A stretch of DNA of 64,000 bases from Comamonadaceae bacterium 2FH (GCA_005503335.1 SCMQ01000008.1:1-64000); one strand, 5' to 3'. Positions 17,684 through 27,563 are shown, counted from the stretch's first letter. Notes: generated by a model not told the origin, from the letters alone. Numbers and translations are program-made.

Positions 17684-17804
17684 TGCCAGACCAAGATTCG
17701 CGCAGCGAATTTGCTCTGGCAGCTCTGACTAGGAATTGCAGATCTGTCTGCGATCCGGTGCCGCCCTGTTCCCGTGCGGGGCGAACCAGCAACCGGATGC
17801 AGAC
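17684..17804 (+). promoter_or_regulatory. Two large hairpins in the fusA-tuf gap
   Basis: Hairpin A: TGCCAGA (17684-17690) pairs with TCTGGCA (17715-17721), enclosing an ATTCGC/GCGAAT stem. Hairpin B: GTCTGC plus ATCCGGT (17746-17759, one bulged G) pairs with ACCGGAT plus GCAGAC (17792-17804), giving 13 pairs around a GC-rich inner stem. Neither has a T-run. They occupy most of the 171-base gap upstream of tuf and look like a structured leader or processing site. Confidence 0.55.
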
Positions 17805-17845
17805 GTTAAACCACCACACGGGACTCGCTCTTTGGAGAAATTGAA

Positions 17846-19036
<1,191 letters not shown>

Positions 19037-19059
19037 GAACCGAGGAACGGAGATCTGCC

Positions 19060-19374
19060 ATGAGCACCAAGCAAAAAATCCGCATCCGCCTCAAGGCGTT
19101 TGACTACAAGCTGATCGACCAGTCGGCCGCCGAGATCGTGGACACCGCCAAGCGCACCGGCGCCATCGTCAAGGGCCCCGTGCCCCTGCCGACGCGCATG
19201 AAGCGCTTCGACATCCTGCGTTCGCCGCACGTCAACAAGTCGAGCCGCGACCAGTTCGAGATCCGCACGCACCAGCGCCTGATGGACATCGTCGACCCGA
19301 CCGACAAGACCGTGGACGCGCTGATGAAGCTCGATCTGCCGGCCGGCGTGGACGTCGAGATCAAGCTGCAGTAA
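19060..19374 (+). CDS. rpsJ: 30S ribosomal protein S10
   Basis: S10 of the 30S head and the NusE transcription antitermination factor, 104 residues. Conserved regions include [14 protein letters not shown], the [22 protein letters not shown] loop (quoted in part) and the C-terminal GVDVEIKLQ. It sits 23 bases after tuf, with a GAGGAACGGAG ribosome site, and is therefore likely transcribed from the str promoter. A separate promoter lies between it and rplC, so S10 is split from the rest of its classical operon. Confidence 0.98.
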   Translation: MSTKQKIRIRLKAFDYKLIDQSAAEIVDTAKRTGAIVKGPVPLPTRMKRFDILRSPHVNKSSRDQFEIRTHQRLMDIVDPTDKTVDALMKLDLPAGVDVEIKLQ

Positions 19375-19398
19375 GCGGCCCGGGCCGCCCCGGCGGCC
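19375..19398 (+). repeat. Overlapping alternative palindromes after rpsJ
   Basis: Immediately after the rpsJ stop codon lie two perfect palindromes that share bases: GCGGCCCGGGCCGC (19375-19388) and GGCCGCCCCGGCGGCC (19383-19398). Only one can form at a time. No T-run follows, so they are not ordinary terminators. Confidence 0.6.
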
Positions 19399-19424
19399 TG
19401 AAAAACTAGAGTCATGGCGCGGAC

Positions 19425-19453
19425 TTGCCTGAAAAGGCGGTTCGCGCTATACT
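19425..19453 (+). promoter_or_regulatory. Promoter of the rplC-rpsQ operon
   Basis: TTGCCT (19425-19430), 17 bases, TATACT (19448-19453). It gives a leader of about 97 bases before rplC that includes a CCCC/GGGG hairpin near 19464-19476. It has the same TATACT -10 and 17-bp spacing as the str operon promoter. Confidence 0.75.
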
Positions 19454-19556
19454 TTCGGGCTCGCCCCAATTAGGGGTGGGTTTTATTTAACCTTCTTTCG
19501 CATTCCAACGCGCTGGCCAATTGAAGTCGGCGCGGTGAAAGTTTTGGAGAAACAAC

Positions 19557-20228
19557 ATGAGTCTGAGCAACTCCCTCGGGTTGCTGGGCCGCAAGGTGGG
19601 CATGATGCGTCTGTTCACCGATGACGGGGACGCAGTGCCCGTCACGGTGGTGGATGTGTCCAACAACCGCGTGACCCAGGTCAAAATCCAAGAGAACGAC
19701 GGCTACGTTGCCCTGCAGGTGACGTTCGGCGCGCGCAAAGCTTCGCGCGTGACCAAGCCGGAAGCCGGTCACCTTGCGAAAGCAGGCGTGGAAGCCGGTG
19801 AGATCATCCAGGAATTCCGCGTGACCGCCGACACCGCCGCCCAGTACCAGGCTGGCGCCGCCGTGCCCGTCACCGCCGTGTTCGCCGTGGGCCAGAAAGT
19901 GGACGTGCAGGGCACCTCCATCGGCAAGGGCTTCACCGGCACCATCAAACGCCACAACTTCAGCTCGCAGCGCGCGTCGCACGGCAACAGCCGTTCGCAC
20001 AACGTGCCGGGTTCGATCTCCATGGCGCAGGATCCGGGTCGCGTGTTCCCTGGCAAGAAGATGTCGGGCCACCTCGGCGACGTCACCGTCACCACCCAGA
20101 ACCTCGATGTGATTCGCATCGACGAAGCCCGTCAGCTGCTGCTGATCAAGGGCGCCATTCCGGGTTCCAAGGGCGGCTTCGTGACCGTGCGTCCGGCTGT
20201 CAAGGTCAAATCGAAAGGGGCGAACTGA
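19557..20228 (+). CDS. rplC: 50S ribosomal protein L3
   Basis: L3, an early 23S rRNA-binding protein near the peptidyl transferase centre, 223 residues. The family signature [20 protein letters not shown] and the following [11 protein letters not shown] and [14 protein letters not shown] loop are present. It is slightly longer than E. coli L3, as usual in betaproteobacteria. A TTTTGGAGAAACAAC ribosome site precedes the ATG. First gene after the internal promoter; its stop codon overlaps the rplD start by one base. Confidence 0.98.
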   Translation: MSLSNSLGLLGRKVGMMRLFTDDGDAVPVTVVDVSNNRVTQVKIQENDGYVALQVTFGARKASRVTKPEAGHLAKAGVEAGEIIQEFRVTADTAAQYQAGAAVPVTAVFAVGQKVDVQGTSIGKGFTGTIKRHNFSSQRASHGNSRSHNVPGSISMAQDPGRVFPGKKMSGHLGDVTVTTQNLDVIRIDEARQLLLIKGAIPGSKGGFVTVRPAVKVKSKGAN

Positions 20229-20848
20229 TGCAGCTCGAACTCCTGAACGACCAGGGTCAGGCGGCGTCCAAGTACGACGCGCCTGAGACCGTGTTCGGTC
20301 GTGAATTCAACGAAGATCTGGTGCACCAGATCGTGGTGGCCTACCAGGCCAACGCCCGCCAGGGCACCCGTGCGCAGAAGGACCGCGAACAGGTCAAGCA
20401 CTCGACCAAGAAGCCTTTCAAGCAAAAGGGTACGGGTCGCGCGCGTGCCGGTATGACCTCCTCGCCGCTGTGGCGTGGAGGCGGTCGCATCTTCCCGAAC
20501 AGCCCGGAAGAGAACTTCACCCAGAAGATCAACAAGAAGATGTACCGCGCCGGTATGGCTTCGATCTTCTCGCAGCTGGCCCGCGAAGGCCGCCTGGCCG
20601 TGGTCGATTCGCTGAAGGTCGAGTCGCCCAAGACCAAGGTCCTGGCCGCCAAGTTCAAGGCCATGAACCTGGACTCCGTGCTGGTGATCGCCGAAGAAGT
20701 CGACGAAAACCTGTACCTGGCTTCCCGCAATCTGGTGAACGTGCTCGTGGTCGAGCCGCGCTACGCCGATCCGGTGTCGCTGGTTCACTACAAGAAAGTG
20801 CTCGTCACCAAGGGCGCGATCGACAAACTCAAGGAGATGTTCGCATGA
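20228..20848 (+). CDS. rplD: 50S ribosomal protein L4
   Basis: L4, 206 residues, with the long rRNA-penetrating loop rich in basic residues ([20 protein letters not shown] region) between two globular halves. In E. coli L4 also represses its own operon through the S10 leader; whether it does so here is open, because the leader now sits upstream of rplC rather than rpsJ. Overlaps rplC and rplW by a few bases at both ends, indicating translational coupling. Confidence 0.98.
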   Translation: MQLELLNDQGQAASKYDAPETVFGREFNEDLVHQIVVAYQANARQGTRAQKDREQVKHSTKKPFKQKGTGRARAGMTSSPLWRGGGRIFPNSPEENFTQKINKKMYRAGMASIFSQLAREGRLAVVDSLKVESPKTKVLAAKFKAMNLDSVLVIAEEVDENLYLASRNLVNVLVVEPRYADPVSLVHYKKVLVTKGAIDKLKEMFA

Positions 20849-21159
20849 GCGCCGTGAAGTTTGACGAAGGCCGTCTGATGCAAGTGCTGGTCGCCCCCAT
20901 CGTGTCCGAGAAGGCCACCATGGTTGCCGACAAGTCCAACGCTGTGACGTTCAAAGTGCTGCAGGACGCCACCAAACCCGAGATCAAGGCCGCTGTGGAA
21001 TTGATGTTCAAGGTCGAGGTCAAGGGCGTCTCCGTGGTCAACACCAAAGGCAAGACCAAGCGTTTTGGCAAGTCCATGGGCCGCCGCGACAACGTGCGCA
21101 AGGCCTATGTGACGCTGAAGCCGGGTCAGGAGCTGAACCTCTCCGGGGAGGCTGCTTAA
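20845..21159 (+). CDS. rplW: 50S ribosomal protein L23
   Basis: L23, at the exit of the peptide tunnel where SRP and trigger factor dock, 104 residues. The ATG at 20845 overlaps the rplD stop codon (ATGA) and has an AAGGAGATG ribosome site just upstream. Conserved segments are [13 protein letters not shown] and [20 protein letters not shown]. The same frame stays open far upstream inside rplD, but that part has no similarity to L23. Confidence 0.97.
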   Translation: MSAVKFDEGRLMQVLVAPIVSEKATMVADKSNAVTFKVLQDATKPEIKAAVELMFKVEVKGVSVVNTKGKTKRFGKSMGRRDNVRKAYVTLKPGQELNLSGEAA

Positions 21160-21162
21160 ATC

Positions 21163-21987
21163 ATGGCTGTCATCAAAATGAAACCGACCTCGCCCGGCCA
21201 GCGCGCCGTGGTCAAGGTCACGCGTGACCACCTGTACAAGGGTGAGGCCTACGCGCCGCTGCTGGAGCCCCAGCACCAGAAGTCGGGCCGCAACAACAAC
21301 GGCCACATCACCACCCGTCACAAGGGCGGTGGTCACAAGCACCACTACCGCGTGGTCGACTTCCGTCGCAACAAGGACGGCATCCCGGCCAAGGTCGAGC
21401 GCATCGAGTACGACCCGAACCGCACGGCGCACATCGCCCTGGTGTGCTACGCCGACGGCGAGCGTCGCTACATCATCGCCCCGCGCGGCCTGGAAGTCGG
21501 TGCCTCTCTGCTGAGCGGCGCTGAGGCCCCGATCCGCGCCGGCAACACGCTGCCGATCCGCAACATCCCGGTGGGCTCGACCATCCACTGCATCGAGCTC
21601 AAGCCCGGTGCCGGTGCCCAGATCGCCCGCTCGGCCGGTACCTCGGCCACGCTGCTGGCGCGCGAAGGCACCTACGCCCAGGTCCGCATGCGTTCCGGCG
21701 AAGTGCGCAAGATCCACATCGAGTGCCGTGCCACCATCGGTGAAGTGGCCAACGAAGAACACAGCCTGCGCCAGCTCGGCAAGGCCGGCGTCAAGCGCTG
21801 GATGGGCATTCGCCCGACCGTGCGCGGCGTGGCCATGAACCCGGTCGACCACCCGCACGGTGGCGGCGAGGGTCGCACTGGTGAAGGCCGTCACGCGGTT
21901 GATCCGTGGGGCAACCTGACCAAGGGCTATCGGACCCGTAACAACAAGCGCACGCAGGTCATGATCGTGTCGCGTCGCAAGAAGTAA
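21163..21987 (+). CDS. rplB: 50S ribosomal protein L2
   Basis: L2, needed for subunit association and peptidyl transfer, 274 residues, full length. The highly conserved C-terminal [19 protein letters not shown] with the functionally important His is intact, as is the N-terminal [22 protein letters not shown] basic extension (quoted in part). It follows rplW by three bases and belongs to the same transcript. Confidence 0.98.
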   Translation: MAVIKMKPTSPGQRAVVKVTRDHLYKGEAYAPLLEPQHQKSGRNNNGHITTRHKGGGHKHHYRVVDFRRNKDGIPAKVERIEYDPNRTAHIALVCYADGERRYIIAPRGLEVGASLLSGAEAPIRAGNTLPIRNIPVGSTIHCIELKPGAGAQIARSAGTSATLLAREGTYAQVRMRSGEVRKIHIECRATIGEVANEEHSLRQLGKAGVKRWMGIRPTVRGVAMNPVDHPHGGGEGRTGEGRHAVDPWGNLTKGYRTRNNKRTQVMIVSRRKK

Positions 21988-21998
21988 GAGGTAGGCAA

Positions 21999-22277
21999 AT
22001 GACTCGCTCTCTCAAAAAGGGTCCGTTTGTTGACCATCACCTGGTGGCCAAGGTCGACAAGGCCGTCGCCGTCAAGGACAAGAAACCGATCAAGACCTGG
22101 TCGCGCCGCTCCATGGTCCTGCCCGAGTTCATCGGTCTGACCATCGCCGTGCACAACGGCAAGCAGCACGTGCCGGTCTACATCACCGACCAGATGGTGG
22201 GCCACAAGCTGGGCGAATTCGCCCTGACGCGCACCTTCAAGGGTCATCCGGCGGACAAGAAAGTCCAGAAGAAATAA
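21999..22277 (+). CDS. rpsS: 30S ribosomal protein S19
   Basis: S19 of the 30S head, 92 residues. It shows [15 protein letters not shown] at the N-terminus and the family signature with [22 protein letters not shown] and [14 protein letters not shown]. It begins 11 bases after rplB with an AGAGGTAGGCAA ribosome site. Confidence 0.98.
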   Translation: MTRSLKKGPFVDHHLVAKVDKAVAVKDKKPIKTWSRRSMVLPEFIGLTIAVHNGKQHVPVYITDQMVGHKLGEFALTRTFKGHPADKKVQKK

Positions 22278-22286
22278 GGAAAGACC

Positions 22287-22616
22287 ATGGAAACACGTGC
22301 AGTCCTTAGGGGCGTCCGTCTGTCGGTCGACAAAGGCCGTCTGGTCGCCGACCTGATCCGTGGCAAGAAAGTGGATCAGGCGCTGAACATCCTGAACTTC
22401 ACGCAGAAGAAAGCTGCCGTGATCGTCAAGAAGGTTCTCGAGTCCGCCATTGCCAACGCCGAACACAACGACGGCGCCGACATCGACGAACTGAAGGTCA
22501 AGACCATCTACGTCGAGCAGGGTGCCACGCTCAAGCGTTTCACCGCGCGCGCCAAAGGCCGCGGCAACCGCATCAGCAAGCCCACGTGCCATGTGTACGT
22601 GACGGTCGGCAACTGA
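22287..22616 (+). CDS. rplV: 50S ribosomal protein L22
   Basis: L22, lining the peptide exit tunnel, 109 residues. The conserved [20 protein letters not shown] and the C-terminal tunnel loop ([20 protein letters not shown]) appear complete. No deletion is seen in the tunnel loop of the kind linked to macrolide resistance. It is 9 bases after rpsS. Confidence 0.98.
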   Translation: METRAVLRGVRLSVDKGRLVADLIRGKKVDQALNILNFTQKKAAVIVKKVLESAIANAEHNDGADIDELKVKTIYVEQGATLKRFTARAKGRGNRISKPTCHVYVTVGN

Positions 22617-22632
22617 AAGGCCAGGGAAGAAC

Positions 22633-23523
22633 ATGGGACAGAAAATCCATCCTACCGGCTTCCGCCTGTCGGTCAGCCGCAACTGGGCCAGCCGCTGGTA
22701 CGCGAACAACCGTGACTTCGCCGGCATGCTGGCCGAAGACATCAAGGTGCGCGAGTACCTGAAGGCCAAGCTGAAGAACGCCGCCGTGTCGCGCGTGCTG
22801 ATCGAGCGTCCCGCCAAGAACGCCCGCATCACCATCTACTCGGCCCGTCCGGGCGTGGTGATCGGCAAGAAGGGCGAGGACATCGAGAACCTGAAGAAGG
22901 AACTCGCGAAGCGCCTGGGCGTGCCGGTGGCCGTCAACATCGAGGAGGTGCGCAAGCCCGAGACCGATGCCCAGCTGATCGCCGACAGCATCACCCAGCA
23001 GCTCGAGAAGCGCATCATGTTCCGCCGCGCGATGAAGCGCGCCATGCAGAACGCCATGCGCCTGGGCGCCCAGGGCATCAAGATCATGTCCGCCGGTCGT
23101 CTGAACGGCATCGAGATCGCCCGTACCGAGTGGTACCGCGAAGGCCGCGTGCCGCTGCACACCCTGCGCGCCGACATCGACTACGGCTTCTCCGAAGCCA
23201 AGACCACCTACGGCGTCATCGGCGTCAAGGTCTGGGTCTACAAGGGCGACACGCTGGGTCGTACCGACGTGCCTTCGCTGGACAGCACGCCGCGCCCCGA
23301 AGGCGAGGAACGCCGTCCGCGCGGTCCGCGCCGCGATGGCCGCCCGGGTGACCGTGGTCCCGGCCGTGGCGGTCCCCGCCGCGCCATGGGCACGAACGCC
23401 GCGCCCGCCGATGGCAGCGACAAGCCCGCCGCCGCCGGTGGTGCGGATGCCAAACCCGCCGTTAAGCGCGTTCGCCAAGTCGCCGCGCCAGCTGCAGCAG
23501 CTGACGGCGCCAAAGGAGAGTAA
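22633..23523 (+). CDS. rpsC: 30S ribosomal protein S3 with long C-terminal tail
   Basis: S3, part of the mRNA entry helicase of the 30S subunit, 296 residues. The KH domain ([17 protein letters not shown]) and C-terminal S3 domain are complete by about residue 225. The remaining ~70 residues form a low-complexity tail, first Arg/Gly/Pro-rich then Ala/Pro/Lys-rich. E. coli S3 is 233 residues; extended tails are common in Burkholderiales. The tail is probably disordered and may contact RNA. Confidence 0.97.
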   Translation: MGQKIHPTGFRLSVSRNWASRWYANNRDFAGMLAEDIKVREYLKAKLKNAAVSRVLIERPAKNARITIYSARPGVVIGKKGEDIENLKKELAKRLGVPVAVNIEEVRKPETDAQLIADSITQQLEKRIMFRRAMKRAMQNAMRLGAQGIKIMSAGRLNGIEIARTEWYREGRVPLHTLRADIDYGFSEAKTTYGVIGVKVWVYKGDTLGRTDVPSLDSTPRPEGEERRPRGPRRDGRPGDRGPGRGGPRRAMGTNAAPADGSDKPAAAGGADAKPAVKRVRQVAAPAAAADGAKGE

Positions 23524-23525
23524 AC

Positions 23526-23942
23526 ATGCTGCAACCTGCCCGCAGAAAATACCGCAAGGAACAGAAAGGCCGCAACACCGGCATCGCGACCCGTGGCAAC
23601 ACGGTGGCGTTCGGTGACTTCGGCCTGAAGTCGACCGACCGCGGCCGCCTCACCGCGCGCCAGATCGAGTCGGCCCGCCGTGCGATTTCCCGTCACGTCA
23701 AGCGTGGCGGCCGCATCTGGATTCGCGTGTTCCCCGACAAGCCGATCTCCACCAAGCCCGCCGAAGTGCGTATGGGTAACGGCAAGGGTAACCCCGAGTA
23801 CTACGTGGCCGAAATCCAGCCCGGCAAGGTGTTGTACGAGATCGTCGGCGTGCCCGAGGAGCTGGCCCGCGAAGCGTTCAAGCTGGCGGCCGCCAAGCTG
23901 CCGCTGCGCACGACCTTCGTGGCCCGCATGATCGGCCAGTGA
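23526..23942 (+). CDS. rplP: 50S ribosomal protein L16
   Basis: L16, near the A-site tRNA on the 50S subunit, 138 residues. Conserved [21 protein letters not shown] (quoted in part) at the N-terminus and [20 protein letters not shown] in the middle, including the Arg hydroxylated in E. coli. The ATG lies two bases after the rpsC stop codon. Confidence 0.98.
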   Translation: MLQPARRKYRKEQKGRNTGIATRGNTVAFGDFGLKSTDRGRLTARQIESARRAISRHVKRGGRIWIRVFPDKPISTKPAEVRMGNGKGNPEYYVAEIQPGKVLYEIVGVPEELAREAFKLAAAKLPLRTTFVARMIGQ

Positions 23943-23958
23943 TCAGGAGATGGAAGAA

Positions 23959-24153
23959 ATGAAAGCTGCTGAACTGCGCCAGAAAGACGTTGCCGGCCTG
24001 GAAGCCGAAGTCAAGGACCTGCAAAAGGCCCACTTCGGCCTGCGCATGCAAAAGGCCACGCAACAACTCAACAACACGAGCCAGCTGCGCGCGACGCGCC
24101 GCAGCATCGCGCGTGCCAAGACCGTTCTTGCTGAAAAGCAAGCCGCCAAGTAA
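23959..24153 (+). CDS. rpmC: 50S ribosomal protein L29
   Basis: L29, a small two-helix protein beside the tunnel exit, 64 residues starting [10 protein letters not shown]. The ATG at 23959 is chosen over the ATG at 23950 because the AGGAG at 23945-23949 abuts the earlier ATG without spacing but lies nine bases from the later one. The family-typical [21 protein letters not shown] is present. Confidence 0.96.
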   Translation: MKAAELRQKDVAGLEAEVKDLQKAHFGLRMQKATQQLNNTSQLRATRRSIARAKTVLAEKQAAK

Positions 24154-24162
24154 GGAGTGACC

Positions 24163-24432
24163 ATGACGGAAGCTAAAACATCCCTCAAGCGCACCTTGAT
24201 TGGCAAGGTGGTCAGCGACAAGCGCGCCAAGACCGTGACCGTGCTGGTCGAGCGCCGTGTCAAGCACGAGCTCTACGGCAAGATCGTCGCCAAGTCGAGC
24301 AAGTACCACGCCCACGACGAAAAGGGCGAGTACCACCTGGGCGACATGATCGAGATCACGGAGAGCCGTCCGATTTCCAAGACCAAGAACTGGGTTGCGA
24401 CCCGTCTGGTGGAAAAGGCGGCCGCGGTCTAA
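24163..24432 (+). CDS. rpsQ: 30S ribosomal protein S17
   Basis: S17, a primary 16S-binding OB-fold protein, 89 residues. The ATG at 24163 has GGAG five bases upstream; a GTG at 24157 overlaps that site and is unlikely. The conserved [20 protein letters not shown] and [18 protein letters not shown] are present. It is the last ribosomal gene here: a terminator follows, and rplN and the rest of the spc genes are not in the window. Confidence 0.97.
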   Translation: MTEAKTSLKRTLIGKVVSDKRAKTVTVLVERRVKHELYGKIVAKSSKYHAHDEKGEYHLGDMIEITESRPISKTKNWVATRLVEKAAAV

Positions 24433-24462
24433 GCCCTCCCGGCCCCCGACTGCAGAGCCCTG

Positions 24463-24496
24463 AAAAACGGCCCACAATGTGGGTCGTTTTTCTTTT
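24463..24496 (+). terminator. Terminator after rpsQ
   Basis: A hairpin with ACGGCCCAC pairing with GTGGGTCGT around an AAT loop, flanked by A5 and T5 and followed by a T-rich tract. It ends the ribosomal operon. Confidence 0.85.
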
Positions 24497-24556
24497 GGGG
24501 CGGCGATCGAACGCGCCGGCCTTTTTCTTTTTTCACCACCTGTCCAGGAGAGATTC

Positions 24557-25063
24557 ATGATCAAAGTCGGAGACACCCTGCCCGCCGTCACGCTGATGGA
24601 GTATTCCGAAGTCGAGGGCGAAGGCTGCAGCATCGGCCCGAACCCGGTCGACGTAAGCAAGGCCACGGCCGGCAAGACCATCGCGCTGTTCGCGCTGCCC
24701 GGCGCCTTCACGCCCACCTGTTCGGCCAAGCATGTGCCGGGCTATGTGGAGCAGCACGATGCCTTCAAGGCCGCCGGCGTTCATGAAATCTGGTGCCTGA
24801 GCGTCAACGACGCCTTCGTGATGGGCGCCTGGGCGCGCGACCAGAAGACCGGCAGCAAGGTGCGCATGCTGGCCGACGGCGACGCCGCCTTCGCCAAGGC
24901 CGTGGGCCTGACGCTGGACCTGACGGGCAAGGGCCTGGGCCTGCGCAGCAACCGCTACTCCATGCTGGTCAAGGACGGCAAGGTGGTCGCGCTCAACGTC
25001 GAAGGCCCGGGCAAGTTCGAGGTCAGCGACGCGGCGACGCTGCTGGGCCAAGCCAAGGGCTGA
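24557..25063 (+). CDS. Peroxiredoxin (Prx5/AhpE-like)
   Basis: A 168-residue thiol peroxidase of the PRX5 group. The peroxidatic Cys lies in PGAFTPTCSAKHVPGY, the classical PxxxTxxC motif, and LSVNDAFVMGAWARDQ is typical of PRX5-type enzymes. The start at 24557 follows a CCAGGAGAG site; codons further upstream read through the rpsQ terminator and are not coding. It detoxifies hydrogen or alkyl peroxides using a thiol donor (glutaredoxin/glutathione by family). Monocistronic, bounded by terminators. Confidence 0.93.
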   Translation: MIKVGDTLPAVTLMEYSEVEGEGCSIGPNPVDVSKATAGKTIALFALPGAFTPTCSAKHVPGYVEQHDAFKAAGVHEIWCLSVNDAFVMGAWARDQKTGSKVRMLADGDAAFAKAVGLTLDLTGKGLGLRSNRYSMLVKDGKVVALNVEGPGKFEVSDAATLLGQAKG

Positions 25064-25082
25064 AGAGCGTTCACCGGTCTCC

Positions 25083-25112
25083 AAGGGCGGCGATGGGCCG
25101 CCCTTTTTCTTT
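25083..25112 (+). terminator. Terminator after peroxiredoxin gene
   Basis: GGGCGGC (25085-25091) pairs with GCCGCCC (25097-25103), followed by TTTTTCTTT. It lies just before the insertion sequence. Confidence 0.8.
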
Positions 25113-25118
25113 GGCGGC

Positions 25119-25124
25119 CCTAGT
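25119..25124. repeat. Target site duplication, left copy (CCTAGT)
   Basis: Six bases CCTAGT directly abut the left end of the insertion sequence. They are repeated exactly at 27071-27076 on the other side. Confidence 0.9.
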
Positions 25125-27070
25125 CCGAACTTTGACGATTGACCCGACGTAAGTAGTTGATCGCGCTGGATTTTCGCGCGCGAAGAGGGTGGCCTACTGG
25201 GTACAGGCCGGGTTCAGGCCGAGCAACTGGAAGGCCTTGGCCTGAAGCGGCGTGGGCCGGGTCGTGATGACGATCTTGGCGTTCGGGTTCGGGCTGGTGT
25301 GCGTGATGTTGTAGGCCAGCGTGCCCAGGTCCTTGAGCAGCGTCCTGAAGCTGTGCAGCGGCAAGCCGTCATCGGCGCGCTTGCTCGCGTCCTTGGCGCG
25401 GGCATGCTCGGAGCGCTGCGCCTTGAGCACCGGCGAGGCGCGACTCGCGCTCGCCTCGTCGAGGTACTCGTCATCGAACAGCATCGGCTTCAAGCGAGCG
25501 CGCATGTGCCACTCCACGTAGTAGGCCAGCATGCACAGGAACACATGCGCGCGCACGCGCTGCTCGCTGTAGTGGAAGACCGGGCGCACCTGCAGGTCCA
25601 CCGTCTTCATCGAGCGAAACGCCCGCTCCACCTGGGCCAGGCTCTTGTAGGCGGCGACCGCTGCCGCTGCATCGAGCTGCGCGGCAGCCAGGCTGGTGCG
25701 GATCACGTACAGGCCGTCGAGCGCCGCCTCCTGGCAAATAGCCTCCTCCTTGCGGCGCCAGGTCAGCGCCGTGTGGGTGATCGTGAGATCGAAGTGCTTG
25801 GCCATGTGGAAGCGCTCGATCACGCGCCCCACGCGCAGCGCAATCGCCTGCTGGCCGCGCAGCGGGTTGCGCGCTCGCTGGGTCGCTGCGGCGATCTTCG
25901 CCAGATCGGCCTCGGTGGCGGCCAGCAACTCGCCGCGCTTGCGAGAGCGCTCCTCGGCCAGCGCCGGGTTGCGGCACACCACCAGGCGCTCGCCGGGGAA
26001 ATGCCCGCTGGTCAGCTCGATCAGGTTGCGCTCGTCGAACAAAGAGGGCTGGAAGGGGCCATGCTCGGCGGCCAGTTGCGCGATCTGCGGGGCGCGCAGG
26101 GAGCTGACCCAGTCCATGCCCTGGGGCCTGAGCACCTGCTCGATGCGCGCCGAAGTCAGCATGCCGCGGTCGCCCACCCAGGCGACACGCTCGATGCCAA
26201 AGCGCTCCTTGAGCTTGGCCACCTGCGCGGCCACCGTGGCCGGGTCGGCCGTGTTGCCGGGGAACACCTCCACCGCGATCGGGCAGCCTTCGGCCGTGCA
26301 GATCAGGCCGAAGACAATCTGAGGATCATCGCGCTTGCCGTCGCGCGAATGGCCCCGCGCGGCCAGCTCGCAGCAGCGCCCGGTCAGCCAGGTCGAGGTC
26401 AGGTCGTACAGCACCAGCGTGGAGCCCACCAGGTGCTGGCGCGCCAGGCGCCGCTCGATGGCCGGCTGCGCCTCATGCAGCCAGTCCAGCGCCCGGTACA
26501 GCTCATCGGCCGAGCACTGCCCCACGCCCAGCATCCGGCCCAGCGAGGAGGTGGCCGTGTCGTCGTGCAGCATGCGGTGCGTGGCCAGCTTGGATGCCGG
26601 CTCGAGCACGCGCGCCACCAGCATGGCCAGCAGCACTGGCTGCAAGTCTTTGGGCGCCGAGGCGAACCAGTTCGTCGCCCCGCAGCCTCGGGCGCTACCC
26701 AACACGGCGGCCACATGGCCGTGCGGCAGCGACCGCTCGATGGCGAAGACCTCCTCGGCGCTGGGTACGGCCACGCCGCCGCGCAGCAGCACCTTCAGCC
26801 CCTCGACGACCTCGGGCGACAGGCAAGACAGGTTGGCCAGGGTGCGCTTGCGGACCTTGCCGTCCTCGCGCCAGGACTCGCGCAGCAGGATGGCCGGAGG
26901 CGAGTCGCGGTTGGGAATCGACTCAATGTACATGGCCTCATTGATAGGCGATGTTCATAGGAAATTCAAGAACGAAATTGCGAATTTACATGGGTACAAA
27001 CCCGGACAAGAAAATGGCCGTAACCCGCGTCGTTGCTGGATTACGGCCGAATCAGTTGATCAAAGTTCGG
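25125..27070 (-). mobile_element. IS1634-family insertion sequence, intact
   Basis: A 1946-bp element with perfect 11-bp terminal inverted repeats (CCGAACTTTGA at 25125-25135; TCAAAGTTCGG at 27060-27070) and flanking 6-bp direct repeats CCTAGT. It encodes one full-length DDE transposase. A subterminal hairpin, GGCCGTAA (27016-27023) with TTACGGCC (27041-27048), lies upstream of the transposase and may block incoming transcription or translation. Intact ends, perfect target duplication and an open transposase frame suggest recent and possibly active transposition. Confidence 0.92.
25194..26933 (-). CDS. IS1634-family transposase
   Basis: A 579-residue DDE transposase of the IS4-like superfamily, IS1634 family. 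Candidate catalytic residues are D177 (LVLYDLTSTW), D255 (AWVGDRGML) and E436 in the YKSLAQVERAFRSMK segment, which matches the Y-(2)-R-(3)-E-(6)-K style signature of the group. The FPGNTADP motif is also typical. The gene fills the element between its inverted repeats and shows no frameshift or stop. Confidence 0.93.
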   Translation of the reverse strand: MYIESIPNRDSPPAILLRESWREDGKVRKRTLANLSCLSPEVVEGLKVLLRGGVAVPSAEEVFAIERSLPHGHVAAVLGSARGCGATNWFASAPKDLQPVLLAMLVARVLEPASKLATHRMLHDDTATSSLGRMLGVGQCSADELYRALDWLHEAQPAIERRLARQHLVGSTLVLYDLTSTWLTGRCCELAARGHSRDGKRDDPQIVFGLICTAEGCPIAVEVFPGNTADPATVAAQVAKLKERFGIERVAWVGDRGMLTSARIEQVLRPQGMDWVSSLRAPQIAQLAAEHGPFQPSLFDERNLIELTSGHFPGERLVVCRNPALAEERSRKRGELLAATEADLAKIAAATQRARNPLRGQQAIALRVGRVIERFHMAKHFDLTITHTALTWRRKEEAICQEAALDGLYVIRTSLAAAQLDAAAAVAAYKSLAQVERAFRSMKTVDLQVRPVFHYSEQRVRAHVFLCMLAYYVEWHMRARLKPMLFDDEYLDEASASRASPVLKAQRSEHARAKDASKRADDGLPLHSFRTLLKDLGTLAYNITHTSPNPNAKIVITTRPTPLQAKAFQLLGLNPACTQ

Positions 27071-27076
27071 CCTAGT
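27071..27076. repeat. Target site duplication, right copy (CCTAGT)
   Basis: Exact copy of 25119-25124. On the minus strand it contains the TAG stop codon (27074-27072) of the GNAT gene, so insertion left the gene's end unchanged. Confidence 0.9.
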
Positions 27077-27563
27077 CGATCTCGACCTTGAGGTAGTGGG
27101 CGCCCGCCACCGGGTTGTGGTAGTAGGGCGGAATCTCGGCGAAGCCCAGCTCCTCGTAGAGCGCGCGGGCCGCCTCCATCTCGTCCAGCGTGTCCAGCAG
27201 CACGCAGCCATAGCCGGCCCGGCGCGCGGCGTCCAGCGTGGCCTCGGCCAGCTGGCGGCCCAGGCCGAAGCCGCGAAAGGCCTTGCGTACGTACAGGCGC
27301 TTCATCTCGCTCGCGTTCGGGTAGTCCACGGTGTCCAGTGGCCGCAGGGCGCAGCAGCCCGCGACGGTGCCATCCACCAGGGCCAGCAGCAGGGCGCCAC
27401 GTGGCGCGGCGTATTCACCGGGCAGGCCGGCCAGTTCCTCGTCGAACTGCTGGAAGCACAGGTCGACGTCGAGCGAGCGCGCGTACTCCTCGAAAATCTC
27501 TCGGGTGGCCTGCAGCTGCTCGGGGCTGGAGGCGCTGATCAGCTCGATCTGGGGCTTGTCCAA
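27072..27563 (-). CDS. GNAT family N-acetyltransferase
   Basis: A 163-residue GCN5-related acetyltransferase. Acetyl-CoA-binding motif A is visible as MKRLYVRKAFRGFGLGRQL (R/Q-x-x-G-x-G/A form FRGFGLGRQL), followed by a helix and the GYGCVLLDTLDEMEAARALYEELGF motif B region (quoted in part). Substrate unknown. The insertion sequence lies exactly at its stop codon, but the TAG and all coding bases are preserved by the target duplication. Any transcript end downstream of the gene has been displaced by about 1.95 kb. Confidence 0.9.
   Translation of the reverse strand: MDKPQIELISASSPEQLQATREIFEEYARSLDVDLCFQQFDEELAGLPGEYAAPRGALLLALVDGTVAGCCALRPLDTVDYPNASEMKRLYVRKAFRGFGLGRQLAEATLDAARRAGYGCVLLDTLDEMEAARALYEELGFAEIPPYYHNPVAGAHYLKVEID

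Noticed and set aside
17746-17804. Cloverleaf-like fold in the fusA-tuf gap, considered as a tRNA
   Set aside because: It is a single long hairpin of 59 bases without D/T-arm consensus, anticodon loop or CCA-type end.
24463-24496. rpsQ terminator considered as part of the peroxiredoxin coding region
   Set aside because: An ATG-like frame from 24479 runs in phase with the peroxiredoxin, but it begins inside a terminator and the good ribosome site and family start are at 24557.
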